This document shows, piece after piece, positions 21,584 through 32,066 of a DNA stretch of 64,000 bases. The stretch covers positions 62,001 to 126,000 of the forward strand of contig JABANP010000017.1 in the NCBI GenBank assembly GCA_013115135.1, written 5' to 3'. This DNA is from Perkinsus olseni. Taxonomy: Eukaryota > Perkinsozoa > Perkinsida > Perkinsidae. The translations under genes were made by a program, and so were the position numbers. The notes below the pieces were generated by a model. The model saw nothing but the letters and a program-made list of their open reading frames with translations. It was not told the origin of the DNA and searched no databases. Every line of letters starts with the position of its first letter. Within the stretch, counting starts at the first letter, position 1.

Positions 21584-22349
21584 AGGGCAGTTAGGGGAGT
21601 AACAATGATATGGGTAACACTGCGTCGAAAAATCCCCACATCAAGCTGTGCGATAGATGAGCCGGGGCGAACCGCCGCACAGAAGCGATCATACCAACAA
21701 TTGCCGAACGAGCAGAAGATTGGCTAAGAAGGCAGTGTGTCAGCGGCCCTCTATGAAGTGAATGACCCCGACCCCCAAGACGACGCAAACCACTGAAGTC
21801 CGATTCTCCTCGAGGTTTGAAGCTACGGTCTTCATAAGGGACAAGGTGTTATATGCTGAGCGCTATGGGATTCCATTGCCCGACCGCCCGCCACACGTTC
21901 GACGAGACTCTTCAACCGCTAGCGAGATCGAAGGTTCGTTGAGCTTCCGGGTTCCCGCCGACTCTTTCACCTGTGGAGTAGCGTTTCTTCGCATCGGGCT
22001 CAAGTACAGCTGGCGGTTGTGTCTGTCACTGTATGTGAAACCACTTAGTTTGACGGCCTCGAGCGATGCCAAGCCAATGGGGATGGAGGAACTCCCGGCC
22101 ATGCGATAGGACGTAGCGCCAGGATTGAGGCTTGACAAACGTTCAGAGCGCAATATGGCTAGCTATCCGTGTCCGGCCTCCCCAAGGCAGTACCCCGGTG
22201 AAATACCGCGTGAGAATCCAGAAGCCGCCCAAGGACTCATCAAATCCGAAAGAGGACACTGACAAATCAGGCGAGCATACGAGAGGCTTCGATAAGACGT
22301 CCCAATAGAAAACCGCCCCCTCTAACTTAAAACAAAAAGTTCATCACTC
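21584..22349. other. Spacer between the 5'-nucleotidase gene and SEN54
   Basis: There are short open frames on both strands and no recognisable product. It should hold the 5'-nucleotidase promoter and the SEN54 3' end. Confidence 0.35.
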
Positions 22350-23236
22350 TCAGAAACGCCGCCGTTTTCGCACAGCGCCATCGAGCGTTGATTGCGGCGG
22401 TTGAAATCGGGATTCGGCCGCCAAGTACATAACCGTGCCCATCTCGACGACAGCCACCACGGTCGCTCTGTCAGTGGGGAGCTCCGCCTCGCCGAAACGC
22501 GTGTAAGCACTAGAAACCACGACGACGTCAAACTCGCCACGTACTGCAGCCGAATCGGAGGTCGTTACCGTGAAGAGTAGCGGTGGCTGCCTAATAAGAA
22601 TAAGATTTATCCAAGTTTTTTCCAGAGGCATTAGGGAGGAATATGCGCCCTGATTTGAGAATGCTCTCAAGGGGGTATAGAACCGTCGAATGGTAGCTAA
22701 CTCGAACACTCTCAGGCCGCCATCACAGCAAAACTGTTTTCCTGAACGCAGACTAAAGGCCCCAGTGGCAAGTTCGGACGTCCCATCGTCATTGGAAAGC
22801 TGCAACGAGTTTATGTAACTTCACTAATTTGGACCAACCTCCCCGACGCCCCTATCACCTGTCCTCAAATCCCCTTTCCTCTCTGAACATCATATCCCGC
22901 CCGTTTCAAATTGGCATATACCAAATAAGCGTCCACAGCCTTCTGGCCCATGCGCTCCAACAACCGCCATAAGTCCTCCACACCAAGACCGTCAACCACC
23001 AGGGATCCGCGCTCGGCCAAGTAGAGAGCTTCCTCCAAGTTAAGGTCCCTTCTATTGGGAGCGATCGATTGCAGCGCCTTGCCGCTCCGAGAGGTGACAG
23101 TCACCTTGCACCCTTCCGCGTCCCACACACCCCGGGATTCTCCCTGCTCTTGCGCGGCCAGCTGGGACCGCAATAGCTGCTCTGTCACGATCAACTCTCC
23201 CCGTTTCTCATCGACGCATGGCGACTCTTCCGACAT
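22350..23236 (-). CDS. SEN54: tRNA-splicing endonuclease subunit Sen54
   Basis: Sen54 is a structural subunit of the nuclear endonuclease that removes introns from pre-tRNA. The first exon (from ATG at 23236 down to about 22866) has the Sen54 N-terminal pattern: VWDAEGCKVTVTSRSGKAL, then LEEALYLAERGSLVV, and AYLVYANLKRAGYDVQR. A second open stretch (about 22805-22350) ends the protein and carries the C-terminal pattern FDVVVVSSAYTRFGEAELPT followed by VVAVVEMGTVMYL, as in the Sen54 C-terminal fold, with a basic tail ending at TGA 22350-22352. The donor and acceptor linking the two parts, around 22800-22900, are not certain. The family's presence alongside tRNA-like introns in this window is suggestive only. 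Confidence 0.8.
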
Positions 23237-23783
23237 GGCGAAGGAGAAAACTGATTCAGATCACACTGACCCTCCACATCAAATCTGAGCCTTCGCCTTT
23301 CAAGCGCATCATTAAAATGCGATCTGTCGGCATAAGACCTTTCTTGCTTTGAATAATACCGGAAGCATTACTGTCGGATAGTCTACGAGTATCCATTTCT
23401 CCTTCATATCCCTTGCGCTGTGATATTCCCCGCTAAACCGAACTGACAGGGTTGACTAGCCTCGCGATGGGCTCCAAAAAGCGTTGGCGAAGCCGACCAA
23501 ATCACCAAAACCTGCTTAGTATAATTACCCACTACGGTCTGATCCCCAAGACGCCGTCGCTGAACAGTTTAGCGCCCCAGTACGCAGATGGAGTTCAAGT
23601 TGTTTTCCGCTGAATTGAATGATGACTATACTCAACACTCGTCCTCCCCAGGGGTATACAGCAGTAGCGACTGCGAGTGTTAAGAATGGCAATCAGCAAA
23701 TCTTGCTCTCTTGCCAATCCTAGCCTTTCCTCAACGTTCTCAACAAATGTGCAAAGCAAGAGTTCTCTCTGAGTGATCACTGA
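23237..23783. other. Spacer between SEN54 and SEC63
   Basis: No gene, repeat or clear regulatory motif was seen in this 0.55-kb interval between two minus-strand genes. Confidence 0.4.
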
Positions 23784-26700
23784 TCAGTCGCCCTGCTCGC
23801 TAACACTAGGCGGTGTCTCCACTTTCGGTTTGGGCTTCTTCCCATCTTCATCATCATCGTCAGACTCGTACTCGTCATCGGAGTCGACCTCAGCACCTGT
23901 CCACAGGACGATGTCAGTTCATCTCATTTCATCAGGAAGAATAGCCGAGAGAACATTTAGCCTCTCAATATGGTGGAAGGTCCCGGGTTCGAATCCCACG
24001 GCCGTCAATTCTACTGTCAACTCACCCATCATCTGTTGGAAGAGCGAAGGTGCGAGATCAATGTCGACATCCTCTTGGTGGATAATCACTTCGCGCTTAA
24101 CCTGAGCGCCAAACTGTGAGTCAGCTATCATCTTGCAATCTTGCTCACCTCGTCTTTCTTCAACGCAGTGAACTCGACTGGTATGCGCTGATCCAGACCA
24201 GCGTAGGAGTCGCACATTATTTGCAGCATGAATTGATGCTTGCCGGCCTCCCTTATCGGGAAGAGTATCTTAACTTCACCCTCCTTCTCAAGCGAGCGGT
24301 ATCGCTCCATTGCGAGGAAGCGTCCGCTGTGGCCATCCAGTCTGAAGAAGCAAGAGCCCTACTAAACGGCATCGAGATATCGGAAAACGCGTATTCAGCC
24401 GAAAGCGTTCAAAATTCATTCGCAACTCAGTGAAGACTTAGTGGACTAAAACCCTCCGGCCCTTCCGCCATCCACTGCTGCTTCCTCCGTAGATATGAGG
24501 GTCAACATTGAGGTTCGCGAGCTATAGCGACGAGTCAGGACTTTTCCCACCCCGGGATTGAACCCACGACCTTCCGCCTGCTTACAAGAAAATCCACCAC
24601 TCCTCGAATTTGGCTTGAGGATAATACGGGGCATGCACTGGTCCAGCCGCCTCGCCCTCCTGCAGGTTCTCGCGATTCAGCTTGATTACGAGCGTTCCGA
24701 TGTCTCCCTCCACAACCTCGTTCTCATCGACAACCTCAACCCTGGTCTGAAAGAGAAACACCAATCACTAGTAGCGCACGCCCTAAGTGATCGATTTGGG
24801 CTCACCTCAATGCTCATCTTCGTCACGTGCTGAACAAACGCCTCAACGTCGGCGAGCTCTTGATCATTCATGTCGGCGCAGCCTGAAGATAAAAAGATAC
24901 GCCACGGAGAACCAGCCGGCGGCGATGACCCGACTGACGAATGCAAGATCGTCCCAGGAATTCGTGAGTGGAGTGGTACTGACGATATCGACAGCAGTCG
25001 GTTCAAATACAGGCGAGCAAGAGGCGAGGACGAACACGGCCAGAGAAAGCAACATGCGCTACCGGGAGCTGAATATTGAAACTAGACGCTGGGCGACTCA
25101 CCCTTTCGGTCCTTCCCAGTCTTATCAGAGTTGAGGAAGTCCTTGAAAGCAGTAGCAGTGTTGGGCTTATTCTTCGTAGCATGACGGGCCTGCTACGACG
25201 AATAAGAGCAAAAGATGGACTGGCCGGGAATCGATCCCGGGTGATCGTCATAGGAGGGCTTGGCTCAACCACCACACCATATTTCCAGTACTACCCTCTC
25301 GCCATCGAAGTGGGGCACCTGATACATGGCGTTACAGCGTTGGTCAAGAGCTTGCACCAAGCATCGCAGGAGCTCCACCATGCTCATACAGGTCGGCCTG
25401 AATTTCAGAGCAACATACAGCCGCCAGGGATCGAACCCGGGACCTCGGACTTACAGCCACTCTCTCATTGCTGAGATCTCCACCATGGCTTGCACTACCG
25501 GCACCAAGCGGACCACGAGAGTGTCCGTGACAGCCCTGATCACCACAAAGTTATACTCATCCTGATACTCGAAAAAATTACAAAAACTCCGGTTATTTTC
25601 GAGGCTCAAGAGAAGCAAAGACGACGTCAAAAACCGCTACACCGACAGAATCCCTCCAAAACTCAGATGACCCCAGGAGCAGTCACCCGGTCGATCCACT
25701 ACTACCGTAGCCTTGGAGTCATCAAGTCCTGCAGTCTCTGCATGTGAGCTTCGATGAGAATCCTGTTGCGTCTGATGACACCTGGACGATCGAACTGCGG
25801 CTTCTTGGGTTCTTGGACGGCTCCGATCTGCCAGAGACAATAATATCAACACCAGCTGACGAGGCGCGTCTTCCTTCACCGCCCAAGGAACACAAATTCC
25901 GCGACCAAAAACCCCGTCACACTTATCCGAGCAAAAATTTGCGGATACACCCGAGTTCAAGGACAAGAGCTTCACCCCAACCACCATCATACAAGAGATC
26001 CAGCGAGGAAGTCAGCTACTAGTGCCGAACTTATAGCGTCGGGTCGAACGATAGATACTAGGCAATTAGGACTCAGAGCATGGCCGAGCTTGACCCACAG
26101 TTAGCCACTTGACTCAGATGCACTATCGTCACTACTGAGCGCCCTGCTTTCGAGAGATAATTCTGTCGAATCACGCTCCTCAGGATGAGATCAAACCACA
26201 AGGGTTGAAAGCTGCACCACAACGCCGCTCGAAACTCATCAATTTCCATTTACGCTATCGACCGAGGAGTCACCGCAAGGAATTGTTCTTTCCCGCAGCC
26301 GCCTTTCTCACCAATGGTTTCATCTCGGCTTCGTCATTGAGATCCGAGTCCATCGTACGGGACTCCGCCGCACAGGATAGGAGCTCCGGACCTACCATCG
26401 ACGATAATTTCGTGGCGCGCGGTCATTCCGTTTGGTACCATTCTTGACTCTGGTCGTTTCGGTAAGGTAGTATCCCATGAACTGCAAGGTCTCCACCATA
26501 ACACCATTAGGTGCGTACCTACGCCAGGTCCCCGGTTCGAACTCCAGCAGCGGTAATTTTTCTTACAATTTCTGCCTCTGATAATAGTAGATGAATCCAG
26601 CAGGAATCACGAAGAGGAGAATTAAGAAAAAAATGATCAGAACGACGACCTGGTTCTGTTGCTCCAACAAGAAGGACGGCAGACCAACACCAATCTGATA

Positions 26701-27950
26701 GAAAAACAGGAAAACCATTTCCCGCGACTCAGGTTCGATCCCCGGGCCCTCCATTTTACCTTCATCGTTTGAGGGCCATCAGGGTTGCCATACTTCTCAT
26801 AGTTAGCCTTAGCAACCTCATCAGTGAGGGCCTGGTAGGCCTTCGAAATTTGAATGAATTTGGCATTGGCCAAAGGGTCACCCTGGTTCCGATCAGGATG
26901 GTATCTGGCATTGAGAAAATTCTACAGCTAGAGGTGTCAGAAAAATACCAACTTACACGAGGGATTGCTTTCGGTAAGCTTTTTTGATCTGCGCGTCTGT
27001 GGCTCCAACCTCGATGCCGAGAATTGAAAATGGGTCGAAGGATTTCACCTCGACTTCCTAGGAGAGAGAATCTTTTGTCATGAGAATGACTAGCATCAAC
27101 CTCAAGATACTCACCGAGTTCATACAGTGTACTGCAGTGAGGCCCAAAAGATACCATAATGAGCATAGTACAACTGCACGTATCCAGAAGCCTTTGGAGA
27201 AACGCTTCGACCTGAAAGATACCTCGAGCGCATGCGGAAGATTTTGCATCTAACAGTATGACTTTTGAGCTCCCGTAGAACAGCTACCTGAATGCTCCCG
27301 GGTCAATAGGTTGAAGCAAGGAATTTATGAAAGTAAAGATTCCTTCTTTCGCTTGCTAAGGTAATTCGCTATTTTCACAAACACTCCGGGCGTCGAAGTC
27401 CGAGACAACTTCATAGTTAAACGATACGTTACTTGAGACGCGACTGTATCAACCTCGCATACACCCACACAGCACAAACAACAGATCCGTCAGCCCTGCT
27501 GACCCAAGCACTCAGAGCGAACAACGAATTTGTCGCGCCGAGAAAGCCGTAATGACCGACAACTCACCATTTCTTCTCCTCTGCTTTGCATTCGTCGACC
27601 TTCTCCGACCATAGTCGATGATTTACAGTATCTATGGAGGGTTGGCGGAAGTACAGCTAGAGGTGTCAGAATAGGAGCCGCACTTCAGTTTAGAGCCTTT
27701 TTCGCTGTACAAAGGCCACTGCTCGTCATGAACCTTGTGCTCTGGGCCAGATCAAACTGTAGATGATGCTATAAGTCCACGGCACCTGAAAGTAATCACA
27801 TTAGTCGACTTATTTTGTATCCTGCAAGCATCAACCTAGGATTCCCGGTATTACCACTATGCAACATAGAACGGCGCCAGCGAAGAAAAAGAAGGCCGAG
27901 TCATCGTAGGCCAGAGTCCCCTCCTTATGCTCGTCCTTCGTGAAGGTGTC
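23784..27950 (-). CDS. SEC63: SEC63, ER translocon J-domain protein
   Basis: Sec63 recruits BiP to the Sec61 channel through a lumenal J domain. On the minus strand, a first membrane segment [15 protein letters not shown] lies near 27900-27850, and a second, [19 protein letters not shown], near 27195-27140. Exon 27057-26957 reads [14 protein letters not shown] and KKAYRKQS. Exon 26921-26760 has the HPD motif ([12 protein letters not shown]) and [11 protein letters not shown]. Exon 26694-26567 holds a third membrane segment. Later come [19 protein letters not shown] (about 25350), [17 protein letters not shown] (about 24600) and [14 protein letters not shown] (about 24170), typical of the Sec63 Brl domain. 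Exons 24113-24026 and 23896-23784 give the acidic tail [17 protein letters not shown]. The start codon was not resolved. Many introns carry tRNA-like sequence. Confidence 0.92.
23979..24000 (+). repeat. tRNA T-arm-like sequence in the last SEC63 intron
   Basis: GGTCCCGGGTTCGAATCCC carries a perfect B-box core. It lies antisense to SEC63, in the intron between 23897 and 24025. No complete cloverleaf could be folded by eye. Confidence 0.7.
24551..24573 (-). repeat. tRNA T-arm-like sequence in a SEC63 intron
   Basis: On the coding strand this reads AAGGTCGTGGGTTCAATCCC. It begins about ten bases after the GTAAGC donor that follows the EEWWIFL exon. Confidence 0.7.
24998..25025 (+). repeat. Weak B-box-like word in a SEC63 intron
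   Basis: CAGTCGGTTCAAATACAGGC resembles a T loop but lacks the closing CC. It is in an intron region, antisense to SEC63. It is listed because it fits the pattern of the neighbouring introns. Confidence 0.35.
25200..25285 (-). repeat. tRNA-like body in a SEC63 intron
   Basis: On the coding strand a D-arm-like TGGTGTGGTGGTTGAGCCA is followed by CCGGGATCGATTCCCGG, a perfect 5-bp T stem with a 7-nt loop. Flanking ACTGG and CCAGT could form an acceptor stem of at least five pairs, giving a body of about 71 nt. The anticodon arm does not fold well. The intron donor GTAGTACTGG overlaps the 5' side of the acceptor stem. Confidence 0.65.
25425..25450 (-). repeat. tRNA T-arm-like sequence at a SEC63 5' splice site
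   Basis: The coding strand reads GTAAGTCCGAGGTCCCGGGT, then TCGATCCCTGG. The candidate 5' splice site GTAAGT is directly joined to the T-arm-like sequence. The T stem pairs with one G-T wobble. Confidence 0.7.
26525..26550 (+). repeat. tRNA T-arm-like sequence in a SEC63 intron (antisense)
   Basis: GGTCCCCGGTTCGAACTCC is antisense to SEC63. On the coding strand, the donor GTAAGA (26566 downward) is followed within about 20 bases by its complement. Confidence 0.65.
26695..26759 (+). repeat. 65-nt SEC63 intron largely made of tRNA-like sequence
   Basis: The intron between the J-domain exon and the third membrane exon is only 65 nt (coding strand GTAAAATGG...CTATCAG). Its plus strand contains GACTCAGGTTCGATCCCCGG, a T-arm-like sequence followed by GGCCCTCCA. 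More than half of this intron is accounted for by the tRNA-like segment and its flanks. Confidence 0.7.
26922..26956 (-). other. 35-nt SEC63 intron
   Basis: This very short intron interrupts the J domain between [10 protein letters not shown] and [12 protein letters not shown]. It starts GTAAGTTGG and ends CTAGCTGTAG. The 3' part contains the 17-bp word found at three other places in the window (see 21254-21270). Confidence 0.75.
27654..27670 (-). repeat. 17-bp recurrent intron word, copy 3
   Basis: This is identical to the word at 21254-21270. It lies in the SEC63 intron upstream of the exon reading [14 protein letters not shown], about 25 bases before a plausible acceptor. Confidence 0.7.
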
Positions 27951-28004
27951 GCGGAAAAGACGACATTACCGGTAAAAAAGGTCGCTCAGACTAACAACAC
28001 ATCC

Positions 28005-28440
28005 ACTCCTAGTGATACAGCAGCAAATCCCGATGGACCTATCCTAGTGCCTTCGAAAGGTATCCTTCTCACGCCCATCAGTCACGGAAGCTTCCAAGGA
28101 GCATTAACCCAGCTCTAGGATACAGCAGAGACTCTCAATGGCCCGTTGACAACGGGCTTATCCTAGTGCCAGGTATCTTTCTTACGGCCATTAGTAAAAT
28201 AAGCTTCCAACGAGCAAGGAACATTAACCCAGTACTCCTAGTGATACAGCACAGTGACGAAAGACCCGTCTAAGTGCCTTTGAGGAGTATCTTTCTTACG
28301 GCCATTAGTCACAGAAGCTTCCAAATAGCATCAAACCCAGCGCTCTTGGATACGGTAAAGCACTGAGCACTGTGGACTGCCTGCCAAGAGCATCTTTCTG
28401 ACGCCCATCAGTCGCAGGAGCTGTCAAGGACTACGCTGAG
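28005..28440. repeat. Imperfect tandem repeat, ~110-125 bp unit, about four copies
   Basis: Each unit carries words such as CCTAGTG, GTATCTTTCTTACGGCCATT, CAGAAGCTTCCAA and AACCCAG. Starts fall near 28010, 28150, 28265 and 28370. Copies differ by substitutions and indels. It lies between the divergent SEC63 and RCL1 genes. Confidence 0.75.
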
Positions 28441-29324
28441 ACTACCGACAGATTTAACCCACCAATGACACAGTATTGTCAGCGCAAGTGGTCGAGCTCA
28501 GCCATGCGTCCGCCCTTACCGATGTTGTTAACAGCAACAGATCACAGTATCAATACACAATACACAGAAGGCCTTCCTGATGCAGGGGCGAAGCTCGTTT
28601 TCTTCGACAACTTCTACAGAGTCATGTCATCGTCTTTCTTGATAAGTTAGTCAGTGATCCTTCGTGTAAGATCGCAATCTTATTAATAAATTTCTGATTC
28701 CTTTCTAGGAGTTTTCAACTGCACAGTGACAAGGCAGACAGGATCTAGGGGATCACGGTGGCCATACCACGTAAACACCAGGTAAATATTTCCCTCATTC
28801 ACCAACCTGTATATGATACAGCTAACAACGTCTATCAGCTCATAGGAACCCGCTGTCGGCAGTACGAAAATCATCATGAGAAAACTGCACGAAAGATTTT
28901 CATGCATTTAGGTCGAATGTCACCAGACTCGGCGGCGGAGGAGAAAGTTGAATTTTATCCTCTTGAGCGAATCCATTTCTCTGAGGACTTTTCCGGTATC
29001 CTGGGGATGGCTGTTCTTTCATGCTGGCATGGTACGGGTTAACTTCACCTGGTCCTGTTTCTGCTGTTGTAAACGTTTCACTAGTGACTCGTCTACTTAC
29101 CATGTCGAACGTGCATGGTTCTGTTTCCACTGAGAGAAAGGATAATCTTATCCTCTGTTCAGTAAAGTAATTCGGAGTATTCAGAATCGATTCTAAAATT
29201 GATTTGTACGCGTAAAATGCGGTTCCAGAATCGACTCTGATTTCCAAAATTGGTTTGTTCAACGGCCCTTGGGAGTATCTTTTTCCATGCTGGCATGATA
29301 TAGGTTAACCTCAGTTGGTCTACC
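28441..29324. other. Spacer upstream of RCL1
   Basis: A minus-strand open frame (28683-28907, with FTWYGHRDPLDP) has no family I recognise. A ~40-bp word is repeated directly: CATGCTGGCATGGTACGGGT near 29018 and CATGCTGGCATGATATAGGT near 29286, each followed by TAAC. The second is just before the RCL1 start codon. Confidence 0.4.
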
Positions 29325-32066
29325 ATGGTGACAGATACCCACCACTATCGAGGCGCCAACTACCTTCGTCAAAGGCTCATCCTCAGCACTCTCACCAGGA
29401 GGCCCGTCCGAGTGACTGACATCCGAACTCAAGCTGAGAACCCCGGTCTGCAAGATTTCGAAGCGAATCTTTTGCGGCTGCTGGATACCATAACAAACGG
29501 TACCAATATCACCGTTAGCGAGACCGGAACTAGTCTCTACTTTTCCCCTGGGGAATTGGTGGGTGGTGAAGTGACGCACGACTGCAACCCGAGCAGGCCG
29601 ATTTCGTATTATCTGGAAGTGTTGCTGAGCTTGGCACCGTTCTGCAAGTTTCCGGTGAAGGCGAGGCTGAGAGGAATCACGCACAGCGAAGGATTCCCTA
29701 GTATTGATACTATTCGTACCGTAACTTTGCCAACTCTTGCGAAGTTGGGAGTGAATAATGACAATTTGGCGTCGACTGCGCAAGGTAGTACTCGGGGGAA
29801 GGTGGCCTTTCTCGCAAGAAAATTTTTGTTGCTTTCTCGCCGGTAAAGCTTGGACTGAGGGAATAAAATTTAGTTCGTTAATACCAAACTTTCCGAACTT
29901 CATGGTTTTCCCTCCGCCCGGTCGGATTTTCGCGGGCAGCCAGACACCGACGTCTAGCGCTCGCGAGAGAATTGCCCGCATAGCGAATCGGGCTCCATAT
30001 TAGTAAACCTTGCTCTTAGCTCCATAGCGCTGTGCTGTGCCGGACGCTCGATATCAACCGGTATGGAAGTCCTCAGGAAGAGGTCCTAACAACTTTCCGA
30101 TCACCAGTAAACTAGTTTGTCAGCAGGCCTATCAGATCGATTGCATTGGTTGTTTGGAAATAGATCAAGAAAATCTAAGAATATGGATTGTGTTGAAATA
30201 TACTATAGATTTGAAGCGCCCATTCCGGGACTAAGATTCTCCTGCCATTGATAGCGGAGATGGTATCTTTCTTTTTGTCAGGAAGCTTGCACATAGTTCA
30301 GCCGCCATTGGCCTTGAAGGTCGAGTCCCGGGGGGATCCTGCCGCGCCGGGAATAGTATCTTTCACTTGTCCCATCGTTAAGAGTAATACACGGTGATTT
30401 GATCCCGTCTGGGGAATCTTTTCTGTGAGGTATTCCGCCCGTGGAGCTCCTTAAGGAGGGAAGAATCAGAAGGGTTAGAGGCGTTGCATGGACGAGCAAG
30501 GTGACCTAGCTAGAAGTGTCAGAAAAAGTCGGACTGGTGAGCGTGTAGGTGTCCCCGCAGTACGCTCCGATGATGATCGATTCGTGTCGCGCCGTGTTGA
30601 ATCCGTACCTGGCTGATGTATGGGTGTTCACGGACGCGGCGAAGAAGCTGCCAAAGGAGGCCCGGGGAGGATACGGCATCAGTCTGGTGGCTGAGACGGA
30701 GAGCGGGGCACTGATCAGTGCTGATGGAATGTCTGAGTAATAGGAGTGGCATGTTGGTTCCGTGGTAGTGCGCGTGGCTCTCCACCGAGAGGTCGCCGGT
30801 TCTTTTCCGGCGGGTGAAATGGTTGAGTTCCTTTTGCTTGCGTAATAGCCCCCTTGATGACAGTTCCGAAACATCAGTTTAAACTCCATTGTTCTCTCTG
30901 CATCAAGGCCTCTTCGCCTTGAATAAAAGTCTATCAGCAATGGTTTAAATATCTTAGCAGTGCCATGCAGTAGCAGTGCCCGGTAGCAAGTATGTTTGAG
31001 CAAATAATATAGTATCTGTTGAAGTACTGCGTGGTCTCGTAATACTCCGCATTACTTGTACACCAGGAAGCTGCGTCTGAGATGAGGTTGGAGTGGTCTT
31101 GATGCGTGAATTTCGTGCCCTTCTATCACACTTGCTGCTAAGGCGTTACAAATCGATACCTGGGAGAAGTGCAAAGTTAGTCCGCCCATACCGCAATAGA
31201 TCTCTTTGTTTTCAGGGCCGAGGCCATCACATCTTCCCACGCCGTAACTGAGCCGGGTCAGCTGGGAGAGGAAGTAGCGCGCGCCCTGCTGGGTGAAGTG
31301 GATTGTGGCGGAGTAGTCGATCGACAGCATCAATGGCTGGCGGCCCTATTCATGAGCATGGCGGCGGATCATAAGGTTATAACGGGGAATCTTAGGTTGA
31401 CCCGTGGCTTTCACAAGTATGCCCGATTATAGGGCGCAGTGGCAGTAGGAAATTCTTCTGTAGTTGTGAACTGTACTCGAATTGAGTCAGGGGATGAATA
31501 GTTGCGCCAGGCGAGGGTCGCAGAGACCAAATTTGAAACGGAAAATTCTTGTGTGGATCGATTGGCCCTCTTCGTTGAGAATATTCTCGAAAAGGTATCA
31601 CGCTGTGTTAGTAGTATTAGGGGCATTGATCGCTATAGCCTTACTTGGTAATCGTGGATTCCATGAGATTTCTCGCATGGTGCTCTATGGTGTACCACTC
31701 TGCGTTCATTAATTATATGAGCTTCAAACTTTAAGAGGGTTGAAGGTCGGGTTAAACTGGGTTCGTCAATTATGAGCTTCAAACTTTAAGAGGGTTGAAG
31801 ATCGTGTTAAACTGGGTTCGTTAGTTTTATCCTCTTTCCAGGTTTCTACTGTTGTATTCGGCCAGGAGCTCACACCCTACACGATAGCCATGCTCCGGAA
31901 CATACGGGACTTCATGGGAGTGGTGTTCAAGTTCAACTCGCAGCAAGTGGAAGAGGAGGTCGTGCTGGATGAGGAGAGTGACGAGAAGGAGATGGCGCTG
32001 AGTCGGTCGGTGCGGCTAAGATGTGTCGGGGCGGGCCTGAAGAACGTCACGAGGCGGACGTTCTGA
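29325..32066 (+). CDS. RCL1: RNA 3'-terminal phosphate cyclase-like protein RCL1
   Basis: Rcl1 is a nucleolar protein of 18S rRNA processing, working with Bms1 in the SSU processome. Exon 1 (29325-29750) starts MVTDTHHYRGANYLRQRL and includes PGLQDFEANLLRLLD, NETGTS-like VSETGTSLYFSPG and GGEVTHDC. Small exons follow, near 30301-30354 (PPLALKVESRGDPAAPG) and 30428-30500 (KEGRIRRVRGVAW). Exon 30549-30736 has VSPQYAPMMIDSCRAVLNPY and YGISLVAET. Exon 31216-31375 has PGQLGEEVARALLGEV and CGGVVD. Exon 31842-32066 has LTPYTIAMLRNIRDFMGVVF and ends at TGA. The phase between the second and third exons was not settled. The intron after 30736 contains a tRNA-Gly-like sequence. Confidence 0.9.
30506..30523 (+). 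repeat. 17-bp recurrent intron word, copy 4 (variant)
   Basis: CTAGCTAGAAGTGTCAGA is the complement of the SEC63 intron word with two changes. It is placed five bases after the donor of a 48-nt RCL1 intron. Confidence 0.6.
30749..30815 (+). repeat. tRNA-Gly-like sequence inside an RCL1 intron
   Basis: Starting twelve bases after the GTAATA donor, the sequence reads GCATGTTGGTTCCGTGGTAG, then a CTCTCCACCGAGAG anticodon-arm-like stretch, then CGCCGGTTCTTTTCCGGCG. The order and spacing of A box, anticodon arm and T arm follow eukaryotic tRNA-Gly. The 3' side does not pair with the GCATGTT acceptor strand, so it is tRNA-derived and not an evident functional tRNA gene. Confidence 0.65.

Noticed and set aside
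23979..24000. A functional tRNA gene at the last SEC63 intron
   Set aside because: Only the T arm is convincing; I could not build acceptor, D and anticodon stems, so it is listed as tRNA-like only.
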